Below, piece after piece: positions 33,041 through 40,648 of a DNA stretch of 64,000 nt. Source of the stretch: Ectothiorhodospira sp. BSL-9 (lineage in GTDB: Bacteria > Pseudomonadota > Gammaproteobacteria > Ectothiorhodospirales > Ectothiorhodospiraceae). Location: contig NZ_CP011994.1 of assembly GCF_001632845.1 (NCBI RefSeq), positions 3,048,001 through 3,112,000 on the forward strand, written 5' to 3'. The position numbers and the translations under genes are program-made. Every line of letters starts with the position of its first letter. Within the stretch, counting starts at the first letter, position 1. The notes below the pieces were generated by a model. It was not told the origin of the DNA. It searched no databases and was given only the letters and a program-made list of their open reading frames with translations.

Positions 33041-33066
33041 TGTGTTCGAGTCTAACCGTGTCTGTC

Positions 33067-33125
33067 GTTACCAAACGGTAACACTCCACCCCTTAACCAC
33101 CGTCAAGCCGTTACCCATGGGTAAC
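33067..33125 (+). promoter_or_regulatory. Two 16-bp palindromes, candidate ArxR binding sites
   Basis: GTTACC-N4-GGTAAC occurs at 33067-33082 and again at 33110-33125, both perfect, 43 bases centre to centre (about four helix turns). They lie ~105 and ~62 bases upstream of the -24/-12 promoter, a standard place for enhancer sites of sigma-54 activators. On the minus strand a possible sigma-70 promoter for arxXSR (TTGACG 33106-33101, TGTTAC 33083-33078, 17-base spacer) overlaps the first palindrome, allowing autoregulation. Confidence 0.65.
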
Positions 33126-33179
33126 CCCTGGCCTGCCCCTCCTGAAGACAAACCGCTTTCCAGGGCCATTGGGTGGTAT

Positions 33180-33194
33180 TGGCACACTCAATGC
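33180..33194 (+). promoter_or_regulatory. Sigma-54 (-24/-12) promoter of the arx operon
   Basis: TGGCACACTCAATGC matches the consensus TGGCAC-N5-TTGC with GG and GC exactly ten bases apart and one mismatch in the -12 element. Transcription should begin near 33206, about 87 bases before the arxB2 start. It fits the adjacent sigma-54 activator gene. Confidence 0.75.
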
Positions 33195-33292
33195 AGGGTT
33201 TTTGATAAAACACAATATAACCATAAACACCCCCGAGGGCACAGCCCCGGGTCGGTCGAGGGAAGCGACCGGCGCAGCACGGAGGAGGAGAT

Positions 33293-34495
33293 GTGACAGA
33301 CGCGACGACGCGGGCAGCGGCAGCCTATCAGCCCCTGGCCCCACATGCATCCCTGTGGGTGGCGCGCTCAGCCTGCCTGCCCGGACGGTTTCCACGCATC
33401 GCCTGCGATGCCTGTATCGGAGCCTGTCCCACAGGTGCCCTGAGCTGGTCAGCGGAGACATCCGGTGCCCACCTCCAACTGAGCGGCGATGCCTGCGTGC
33501 AATGCGGACGCTGCGTGGCTGCCTGTCCCACTCATGCCCTCACCCTACCGGGACTCCAGGTCGTCCCACCAGACCCGGCCCGCGCCGAGCTGCACCTGGA
33601 CTGCCTGCGCGTCCCACAAGCGGAGTCCCCCGAGGGCGCGGTGCGCGTACCCTGCCTCGGCGGCCTGAAAACCAGTCAATGGCTGGCCCTGGCCGCCACC
33701 GGTGTCGCCGTGAAGTACCTGGACCGTGGCTGGTGTTCCCAGTGCAGCGCCGGGGGCCAAAAGGCCGACCTGCCTGCCCTGGATGCTGCCCTGACACAGC
33801 TTGCCGGGGCGGCCCCGGAGCTGCCCGGCATCCAGCGCATCGAGGCCCCGCTTCCGCCTCGTCTCAGACAGGGCGAGACACCGGACCCGGGGCTTACCCG
33901 CACGGTCAACCGGCGCGCGTTTTTTCGTCAACTGGCGGGAGAGGTGGCCAGCGCCTCGCAAACTGTTCAGGGGATTGAGACCACGTCCCCATCCCTGCCC
34001 AGGCCCGATGGCACACGGCGCATACGGCCCAGCGAACGCCTGGCGCAATTGACCCTGCTCACGCAAATGGCCCGGGATCAGGGCAGCCCATCACTTCAAC
34101 TGAATCTGGCGCACGCCCATATCGACCCGCAGCGTTGCCATAATCACGGCATTTGTGCCCGCGCCTGCCCCACCGCCGCCCTCAGCACCTACAGGGATGC
34201 CGATGAGCGGGGCATCCGATTCGATCCCGTGACCTGCATCCAGTGCGGTGAGTGTCAGGCCCTGTGCCCGGAGCAGGCCATCGAGATCCGCCCGGCCTGG
34301 CCCGAAGACGCCAACCCGGCCGCCCCCCGGACCCTGACCCGCCATGGCACGCGACGCTGCGGTGAATGCGGTCAGGATTTCCCCTGCAACGAGCATGAGC
34401 TATCCGACGAGGCCCTGCCCCTGTGCCCGCAATGCCAGAAGGGCCGTGGCCTTTTCGAAACGGAGCTGCATCGCCTGTTCGGCATGACCCCTTGA
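33293..34495 (+). CDS. arxB2: ArxB2, polyferredoxin of the arsenite oxidase operon
   Basis: A 400-residue iron-sulfur protein starting at GTG with a perfect GGAGGAGGAG site. Four cysteine clusters of the 4Fe-4S ferredoxin type are visible: CDACIGACPTGAL and CVQCGRCVAACPTHAL near residues 38-85, then CHNHGICARACPTAAL and CIQCGECQALCPEQAI near 280-330. A NapF-like organisation is suggested. A C-terminal zinc-ribbon pattern (RRCGECGQDF...LCPQCQ) follows. No signal peptide is seen, so it should be cytoplasmic, perhaps aiding cofactor assembly or electron transfer for ArxA. It is the first gene of the operon, directly behind the sigma-54 promoter, as in described arxB2ABCD clusters. Confidence 0.82.
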   Translation: MTDATTRAAAAYQPLAPHASLWVARSACLPGRFPRIACDACIGACPTGALSWSAETSGAHLQLSGDACVQCGRCVAACPTHALTLPGLQVVPPDPARAELHLDCLRVPQAESPEGAVRVPCLGGLKTSQWLALAATGVAVKYLDRGWCSQCSAGGQKADLPALDAALTQLAGAAPELPGIQRIEAPLPPRLRQGETPDPGLTRTVNRRAFFRQLAGEVASASQTVQGIETTSPSLPRPDGTRRIRPSERLAQLTLLTQMARDQGSPSLQLNLAHAHIDPQRCHNHGICARACPTAALSTYRDADERGIRFDPVTCIQCGECQALCPEQAIEIRPAWPEDANPAAPRTLTRHGTRRCGECGQDFPCNEHELSDEALPLCPQCQKGRGLFETELHRLFGMTP

Positions 34496-34533
34496 TCAGC
34501 CCATCAGCACACCACCCAGGAGAGCCACACACC

Positions 34534-37050
34534 ATGAATCTACTCAAATCCCTCGTCACCCGGCGCCGTTTCCTGCAAGCGGGTGGCGCCGCTGGCGTGG
34601 CCGGTGTCGGCGCCGCCAAGTTCGCCGGTTTCACCGCCCTGTCCACCCGCCCGCAGCCGGCAACGGCCCAGACCCGGGGGGAAACCCGCATCACCAAGAA
34701 CATCTGCGCCCAGTGCCCGGCCCGCTGCGGCATCGACGTGTACACCACCGATGGCAAGGTCACCGCCATCTACGGCGACAAGGGCAACCCCATCGCCAAT
34801 GGCAAGCTGTGCCCCAAGGGCCACCTGGGCGCCTATTTCCTGTATGACCCGGACCGCTTCACCGGCCCCATGAAACGCACCAACCCCAATAAGGGGCGGG
34901 ACGAAGACCCGGAATTCGTGCCCATCTCCTGGGACGAGGCCCTGGACATGGTGGCCGAGCGCATGAACAGCCTGCGTGAGCGCGGCGAATCCCACCGATT
35001 TGCCCATTTCTACGGGCGCGGCTGGGGTTCCTCGGATGCCGGCCTCTACGGGGACTTTGGCAAACTCTATGGCACACCCAACTCGGCCATCGGCCATGCC
35101 TCCATCTGCGCCGAAGGCTCCAAGCGTGCCAAGCAGGCCACCGACGGCAACAACTCCTACAACGCCTACGACTACAGGAACTGCAATTACATCCTGAACT
35201 TCGGCGCCGGCTTCCTGGAGGCCTTTCGACCCTACAACTACCTGATGCAGATGTGGGGCCACATGCGCACCAAGAGTCCGCGCACCCAGGTGACCAGCAT
35301 CGACGTGCGCATGAATCCCACCATGGCGGCCTCGGACCGCTATCTGATGATCAAGCCGGCCACTGACGGGGCCCTGGCCCTGGCCATTGCCCATGTCATC
35401 CTCACCGAAGACCTGTGGGACAAGGAGTTTGTGGGTGACTTTGCCGAGTCGGGCCAGCGCTTCCAGGCGGGACAGCGCATTGAATCCGGCAGCTTCGAGG
35501 AGAAATGGGTGCACGGTCTGGAAACCTGGTGGAACGAGGAACTGCTCGAGCGCACCCCCGAGTGGGCCGCCAGCATCACCGGCATCCCGGCCCGGGACAT
35601 CGTTCGCGTGGCCCGCGAGTTCGGCACCACCCGCCCCGCCATTGCCCTCATGGAACGCGGCCCCACAGCCCACTTCAACGGCACCTACAACGGCATGGCC
35701 ATCCACGCCCTCAACGCCCTGGTGGGCAGCCTGTTTGCCGAGGGCGGCCTGTTCTACCAGATGGGCCCCTCCTACGGCGCCCTGCCGGTGAACGCGGATG
35801 ATTTCATGGACGATCACGCCCGACAGATGCAGGAAAGGATCCGTGACGGCGAGATCGTGCGTATCGACAAGGCGGGTACCGAGGCCTGGCCCATGACCAG
35901 TCACATGATGCAGGAGGTGGCAGGCCATCATCTAGCGGGAGATCCCTACAAGCTCGACACCGCCATGTTCTTCTACACCAACCCCATCTGGACGGCGCCC
36001 GACCCCAAACTCTGGGAAGAGGCCCTGAAGGATGTGTTCATTATCGACACCTCCCCGTTCCCCGGCGAAACGGCCATGTATGCCGATCTCATCCTGCCGG
36101 AGCACACCTATCTGGAGCGCCTGCAGGACTCTCCCACCTATCCCTTTGAAGGCTGGCCCATGGCCGCCCTGCGGGTGCCGGCGGTGGACCCCATCCACGA
36201 CACCAGGCACTTCGGTGACATGCTCATCGAGATCGGCAAGCGCATCAACGGGCCCATGGGTGACTATTACCGGGAACTGGACAGCGTGGAGAACCTGCTG
36301 CGCCATCGCGCCGCCGGTTTTGCCGACGACCCGGGCGACAACGGCGTGAACGACTTCGAAAGCTGGAAGGAGAAGGGCGTCTGGTACAAGAAGCCCTACC
36401 ACTGGCGCCAGTTCAGAGGCGAGTTCTATGCCTGGGATGGCGAGGACTACACCCAGCGGATGAGCCCCGAGGAGGTCAAGGAGAAGCTCATCAAGACCCC
36501 CTCGGGCAAATTCGAGTTCGTCTCTGGCTTCCTTGAGAATCACGCCGCCTATATCCATCGGGAGATGGGCATCCCCGAGGAACGGGTGAGCCTGATCCAG
36601 TGGGTGGAGGCCCGTCACACCGGGGAAGGCAAGCTGCACTTCGTCACCCCCAAGGTGCCCCTGCACGCCGAGGGCCGCAGCGCCAACATCCCCCAGGCCA
36701 TCTCCTACATCCAGCCCATGGCCGGCGGCCGGGGCACGGTTTTCCTGGAGATTCACCCCCAGACGGCCCGGGACCACGGCATCCGTAACGGCGACCGGGT
36801 GCGCCTCACTGCCCAGGTGCGAGGCGAGTCCCAGAGCATCCTGGCCGTGGCGCGTTTCGTGGCCGGCAATCGCCCCGACACCCTGGTGCTGCCCATGGAA
36901 TACGGCCACTGGGCCCAGGGTCGCTGGGCCACGGGCCAGGGCCGTGACCGGTTACCGGGGCATTCCGGGGAAATCACCGAGAACCAGTCCGATCCGATCT
37001 CGGGCCTGGCCTGCTACTACACCGCCACCGTCAACATCGAGCGCGCCTGA
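34534..37050 (+). CDS. arxA: ArxA, molybdopterin arsenite oxidase catalytic subunit
   Basis: An 838-residue periplasmic oxidoreductase of the DMSO-reductase superfamily. A twin-arginine signal (TRRRFLQAGGAAG) is followed by a 4Fe-4S motif C58-x2-C61-x3-C65-x27-C93. The molybdenum ligand is Cys192 in GHASICAEGSKR. At 161-165 the chain reads GRGWG, the motif I recall as diagnostic for ArxA, where arsenate reductases (ArrA) have a GRY-type sequence. The reaction is As(III) to As(V), with electrons passed through ArxB and ArxC to the quinone pool. The ATG at 34534 follows AGGAGA; a longer frame begins inside arxB2 and is a shadow. The alternative, a tetrathionate- or arsenate-type enzyme, is less likely given arxB2, arxD and arxXSR beside it. 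Confidence 0.88.
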   Translation: MNLLKSLVTRRRFLQAGGAAGVAGVGAAKFAGFTALSTRPQPATAQTRGETRITKNICAQCPARCGIDVYTTDGKVTAIYGDKGNPIANGKLCPKGHLGAYFLYDPDRFTGPMKRTNPNKGRDEDPEFVPISWDEALDMVAERMNSLRERGESHRFAHFYGRGWGSSDAGLYGDFGKLYGTPNSAIGHASICAEGSKRAKQATDGNNSYNAYDYRNCNYILNFGAGFLEAFRPYNYLMQMWGHMRTKSPRTQVTSIDVRMNPTMAASDRYLMIKPATDGALALAIAHVILTEDLWDKEFVGDFAESGQRFQAGQRIESGSFEEKWVHGLETWWNEELLERTPEWAASITGIPARDIVRVAREFGTTRPAIALMERGPTAHFNGTYNGMAIHALNALVGSLFAEGGLFYQMGPSYGALPVNADDFMDDHARQMQERIRDGEIVRIDKAGTEAWPMTSHMMQEVAGHHLAGDPYKLDTAMFFYTNPIWTAPDPKLWEEALKDVFIIDTSPFPGETAMYADLILPEHTYLERLQDSPTYPFEGWPMAALRVPAVDPIHDTRHFGDMLIEIGKRINGPMGDYYRELDSVENLLRHRAAGFADDPGDNGVNDFESWKEKGVWYKKPYHWRQFRGEFYAWDGEDYTQRMSPEEVKEKLIKTPSGKFEFVSGFLENHAAYIHREMGIPEERVSLIQWVEARHTGEGKLHFVTPKVPLHAEGRSANIPQAISYIQPMAGGRGTVFLEIHPQTARDHGIRNGDRVRLTAQVRGESQSILAVARFVAGNRPDTLVLPMEYGHWAQGRWATGQGRDRLPGHSGEITENQSDPISGLACYYTATVNIERA

Positions 37051-37083
37051 TCATGGCCTGGATGAATTCGAGGAGTTACCGAC

Positions 37084-37836
37084 ATGCCTAAATGGGGAAT
37101 GGTCATCGACCTGGACAAATGCACGGGCTGTCAGGCCTGCACCACCGCCTGTGCCATGGAAAACAACACTCTGCCGGGGGAATCCTGGCAGGACGTCCTG
37201 TACTACCACGCAGGGGAGTACCCCAGCGCCCAACTCAAATGGCTGCCCAGGCCCTGTATGCACTGTGAAAGCCCCTCCTGCGTACACGTGTGCCCCACCC
37301 GCGCCACCTACAAGGACATGGACGCCGGCGGCATCGTATTCGTGGACTGGAGCAAGTGCATCGGCTGCAAATACTGCATGATCGCCTGTCCCTATGGGGT
37401 GCGCTTCTACACCGACGAGCGCCCCCTGCTCGAACCCGACCTGAAACAGGTCTTCCCGGGGCAGGACGGCCAGCAGTGGAGCCCGCCCTACCAGAACCCC
37501 AACGTGGACTGGCGCCGCGGCATCGGCATCCAGCCCAAGGGGGTGGTCTCCAAGTGCACCTTCTGCCATCACAAGGTCAGCCAGGCCCCCGAGGGCGTGG
37601 CGGACCTGGACGAGGACGACCCGCAGCTGACCGAGTACGTGCCCGCCTGCGTGCGCACCTGCCCGCCCAAGGCGCGCTTTTTTGGCGATCTGGACAATCC
37701 TGAATCCCACGTCAACAAGCTCATCGGCAACAAGAAAGGTGTACGCATGCTGGATCACACCGGCAACCGCCCGCAGGTGTACTACCTGGGTTCGGGGGCC
37801 GGTATTCCCGCCTTCCGCCCGGCGCCGAAATCCTGA
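37084..37836 (+). CDS. arxB: ArxB, four-cluster iron-sulfur subunit
   Basis: A 250-residue electron-transfer subunit of the DmsB/NrfC type. Cysteine motifs appear in the standard order: CTGCQACTTAC near residue 13, CMHCESPSCVHVCPT near 59, CIGCKYCMIACPYG near 97, then CTFCHH and CVRTCPPKAR in the C-terminal part, enough for four 4Fe-4S clusters. It has no signal peptide of its own and is probably exported with ArxA as a complex. It starts 33 bases after arxA with GGAG in the gap, and hands electrons to the membrane subunit ArxC. Confidence 0.9.
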   Translation: MPKWGMVIDLDKCTGCQACTTACAMENNTLPGESWQDVLYYHAGEYPSAQLKWLPRPCMHCESPSCVHVCPTRATYKDMDAGGIVFVDWSKCIGCKYCMIACPYGVRFYTDERPLLEPDLKQVFPGQDGQQWSPPYQNPNVDWRRGIGIQPKGVVSKCTFCHHKVSQAPEGVADLDEDDPQLTEYVPACVRTCPPKARFFGDLDNPESHVNKLIGNKKGVRMLDHTGNRPQVYYLGSGAGIPAFRPAPKS

Positions 37837-37857
37837 TTCCGTTAGAGGACACGCATC

Positions 37858-39051
37858 ATGAGTACAACCGCTGAGCACATGGCCCCGGGTCAGGATCCCC
37901 GGGGCACCCCCGTCGCCATGCTGACGGTGGGAATCCTCTTCACCCTGGTGGGCCTGTTCATCGCCTTCCGCCTGTTCACCGAGGGCCACGCCGCCTTCAA
38001 TGTCTACAGTGACGGTGTGGTCTGGGGCCTGCCCGTCTCCGCCTATGTCTTCTTCGTGCTCTCATCCACGGGACTGACCTTCGTGGCCTCCATGGCCATG
38101 ATCTTTGGTATCAAGTCCTTTTATCCCATCGCCAAACGCTGCGTCTGGCTGGCCATTGCCACCCTGATTGCCGGCTTCATCTCCCTGGGGCTGGAGATCG
38201 GCAACCCGGTGCGCATGATCTGGGCCATCCCCCTGAACATGCAGATACGCTCCCCCATGTTCTGGATGGGGGCCTTCTACTTCCTCTACCTGGCCCTGCT
38301 GGTGTGGAAGTTCACCTTCCTGCACCGTGGCGACTGGAACAGCAGGAGCAGCCGCAACGTGGGCATCGCCTCGGTGGTCACGGTGATCATCGCCCACGCC
38401 ACCCTGGGGCTGGTGTTCGGCATGATGGCCATGCGCCCCTTCTGGTATGGCTCCTTCGTGCCGGTGTACTTCCTGGCCACCGCGGCCCTGTCGGGGCTGG
38501 CCTTTGCCACCCTGTTCACCTACTTCTCCTACGGCATCCGCACTCAGCGTATGAGCACCTCCATGCGCACGCTCATGGAAGGACACCTGCCCAAGGCCCT
38601 GCTCACGGTGCTGGGCATCGTGCTGGTCTTCAACATCAGCCGCACCATCACCGGTCTGTGGAGCAACAACCCGGAGATCAGCCTGGTGATGCAGCATCAG
38701 GTGGGTACGTTGCTGTTCCACGTGGAATTCTGGCTGGGGATGGTCCTGCCCTTCGTGCTGCTGCTGATCCCTGCCCTGAGAGCCCTTCCGGTGGTTCAGA
38801 TGGCCAGCGCGGCACTGATCCTGATGGCAGTGTTCATCGGGCGTTATGAGTACGTGGTGGGCGGTCAGTTGGTGCCACTGTGGAAAGGAACCTGGTCACA
38901 GACACTGAGCACCTACAGCCCCTCCATGGCCGAATGGGGCCTGGTGGTACTGGGCGCCGGCATCGGTCTGTTGATCTACGCCTTCGGCTCCTGGAAATTC
39001 AACCTGCGGGCCTTCCCGACGAACGGCGATCATCGCGATAGTCGGCTCTGA
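37858..39051 (+). CDS. arxC: ArxC, NrfD-type membrane anchor and quinone-reducing subunit
   Basis: A 397-residue polytopic membrane protein with about ten hydrophobic segments, of the NrfD/PsrC family. Typical stretches are YSDGVVWGLPVSAYVFFVLS (residues ~45-65), SLGLEIGNPVRMIWAIPLNM and RSPMFWMGAFYFLYLALLVW. Family members hold no haem and exchange electrons between the iron-sulfur subunit and the quinone pool. It starts 21 bases after arxB behind AGAGGA. In this pathway it should deliver arsenite electrons to quinone, and so to photosynthetic electron flow. Confidence 0.88.
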   Translation: MSTTAEHMAPGQDPRGTPVAMLTVGILFTLVGLFIAFRLFTEGHAAFNVYSDGVVWGLPVSAYVFFVLSSTGLTFVASMAMIFGIKSFYPIAKRCVWLAIATLIAGFISLGLEIGNPVRMIWAIPLNMQIRSPMFWMGAFYFLYLALLVWKFTFLHRGDWNSRSSRNVGIASVVTVIIAHATLGLVFGMMAMRPFWYGSFVPVYFLATAALSGLAFATLFTYFSYGIRTQRMSTSMRTLMEGHLPKALLTVLGIVLVFNISRTITGLWSNNPEISLVMQHQVGTLLFHVEFWLGMVLPFVLLLIPALRALPVVQMASAALILMAVFIGRYEYVVGGQLVPLWKGTWSQTLSTYSPSMAEWGLVVLGAGIGLLIYAFGSWKFNLRAFPTNGDHRDSRL

Positions 39052-39161
39052 AAAGGGCCTGCAAGGGCTGACAGACCTCCCGGGGGCATGGGTCGCCAAG
39101 GGCAGCATCACGGATGCGCCTTCACGGCCCTCGCCCCCGGGGCGACGTTGAGGACATGACC

Positions 39162-40082
39162 ATGCTGACCACATCCCCTTTACCCACCACGCCCACCAAG
39201 GATCTGCAACCCTGGGCGGAGACGCTGCTGTGCCTCGGACAGGCCTTTTTGCCACCACGGGACCCCTCGTTTCAACACGCCATCATCCATGACCTGCCCC
39301 GTGACCTTCAGGATCTCAACGACACACTGGGCTTCACCACCAACGCCGCCCTGGCCCAATGGTCGGAGCATCTGGGGCATTGGGCAGACGATGAACAGGC
39401 CCTGCTCAAGTGCTACAGCCGGCTGTTCCTCTCGCCCCCCACCCCGGCCTCGCTCAACGCCGGACGCCACCTGGACGGCCAGCTCATGGGTCCCAGCGCC
39501 GTGGAGATGGAGCAGGTCTACCAGGCCCACGCGCTGGCCCGGGATCCCAACCTTCACCAGTTGCCGGATCATCTGGCCCTGCAGCTGCAATTCGTGGCCT
39601 TCCTCCTGGCCGAGGCCCCGACGGCGGCTGATCCCGAGACCTATCTTCACGACGCCCGGGGCTTTACCAGCCGGTATCTGCGCGGCTGGCTGAAGAATCT
39701 GGTCAGCCAGTGCCAGACGGGCGAGGCCGCCTACCACCTACCCCCCGTCTACAGCCAGCTTGCCGACTTCACCCATCAGGCCATCCTGCGGCTGCTGGAA
39801 CAACTGCCCCAGCGGGAAGCCGCCCCCCAACCCACGGATCAGGCACCCCCACCGGTTCGGGACAATCCCTTCACGGGGAAAGAGGCCGACAAGAACGCCG
39901 GGGACACCCACCCGATCACCTGTTCCCGTTGTAGTGAACCCTTCATGGCCGAGGGTGAGCTGGCTGGCATCATCGCCGCCTTGCACGCCAATGATGTGAG
40001 CGCCGCCCACCTGTGCATCTGTCCCGATTGCCGGGCCGGGGCCATGGGCATGACGGCCATGAAACCCCCGGAGGTTCGATGA
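39162..40082 (+). CDS. arxD: ArxD, TorD-family chaperone with C-terminal zinc-ribbon extension
   Basis: A 306-residue cytoplasmic chaperone that should bind the ArxA twin-arginine signal and guard cofactor insertion. The TorD-like all-helical domain covers about residues 10-215 (ALLKCYSRLFLSPPTPAS, later YLRGWLKNLVSQCQ). After a proline-rich linker comes an extra domain with CSRCSEP and CICPDCRAG, a two-CxxC zinc-ribbon pattern not present in ordinary TorD proteins (~200 residues). GAGG at 39150-39153 favours the ATG at 39162 over 39156. Its stop overlaps the mobB start, so the two are coupled. Confidence 0.8.
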   Translation: MLTTSPLPTTPTKDLQPWAETLLCLGQAFLPPRDPSFQHAIIHDLPRDLQDLNDTLGFTTNAALAQWSEHLGHWADDEQALLKCYSRLFLSPPTPASLNAGRHLDGQLMGPSAVEMEQVYQAHALARDPNLHQLPDHLALQLQFVAFLLAEAPTAADPETYLHDARGFTSRYLRGWLKNLVSQCQTGEAAYHLPPVYSQLADFTHQAILRLLEQLPQREAAPQPTDQAPPPVRDNPFTGKEADKNAGDTHPITCSRCSEPFMAEGELAGIIAALHANDVSAAHLCICPDCRAGAMGMTAMKPPEVR

Positions 40083-40639
40083 CCATGAGCACCCTGCCCT
40101 TGCTGGGCTTTGCCGCCTGGAGCGGCACGGGAAAGACCACCCTGCTGGTGCAACTCATCCCCCTGCTCAAAAACCGTGGACTGCGCATCGCCATGATCAA
40201 GCATGCCCATCATGCCTTTGATGTGGACAAGCCGGGCAAGGACAGCTTCGAGCTGCGCAAGGCCGGCGCGGCGCAGATGCTCATCGCTTCCCGTCACCGC
40301 TTTGCCCTGATGGTGGACGAGCAGGAACCCCACGAGCCGGATCTATGGACCCTGGTGGAACACCTGGACCCGGCACGCTCGGACCTGATCCTGGTGGAGG
40401 GTTTCAAGTCGGAGTGCTTTCCCAAGATCGAACTGCATCGACCCTCCCTGGGTCAACCGCTGCTACACCCGGACGACCCGGACATCATCGCCGTGGCCAC
40501 GGATGCGCCCGACTCGCTCAACGCCCACCTGCCGGTCCTGGATTTGAACGACCCGGAGGCCATTGCTCAGTTCATTCTGGAGTGGATACCGGCTCGGGAG
40601 CATCCCTTGCCACAGGCCCAGCAAGTGGGGCGAATCTGA
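40079..40639 (+). CDS. mobB: MobB, molybdenum cofactor guanylation GTP-binding protein
   Basis: A 186-residue P-loop protein. Walker A is WSGTGKTTLLVQLIP near residue 14, followed by AMIKHAHHAFDVDKPGKDSF with the conserved histidines, and a late LILVEGFKSECFPKIE, all typical of MobB. It assists conversion of molybdopterin to the bis-MGD form needed by ArxA. It is the last gene of the arx operon, joined to arxD by an ATGA overlap, so cofactor maturation is co-regulated with the enzyme. It converges on the hybrid kinase gene with only nine bases between stops. Confidence 0.88.
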   Translation: MTMSTLPLLGFAAWSGTGKTTLLVQLIPLLKNRGLRIAMIKHAHHAFDVDKPGKDSFELRKAGAAQMLIASRHRFALMVDEQEPHEPDLWTLVEHLDPARSDLILVEGFKSECFPKIELHRPSLGQPLLHPDDPDIIAVATDAPDSLNAHLPVLDLNDPEAIAQFILEWIPAREHPLPQAQQVGRI

Positions 40640-40648
40640 GCGCGAACG

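Noticed and set aside
34540-35931. 463-residue minus-strand frame within arxA
   Set aside because: It is antisense to the catalytic subunit and has no features beyond low-complexity Gly/Val/His runs.
33293-40082. Alternative reading of the operon as tetrathionate or polysulfide reductase
   Set aside because: The polyferredoxin first gene, the GRGWG stretch, the single-cysteine PhnD-like sensor and the NtrC-type regulator fit arx better than ttr or psr clusters.
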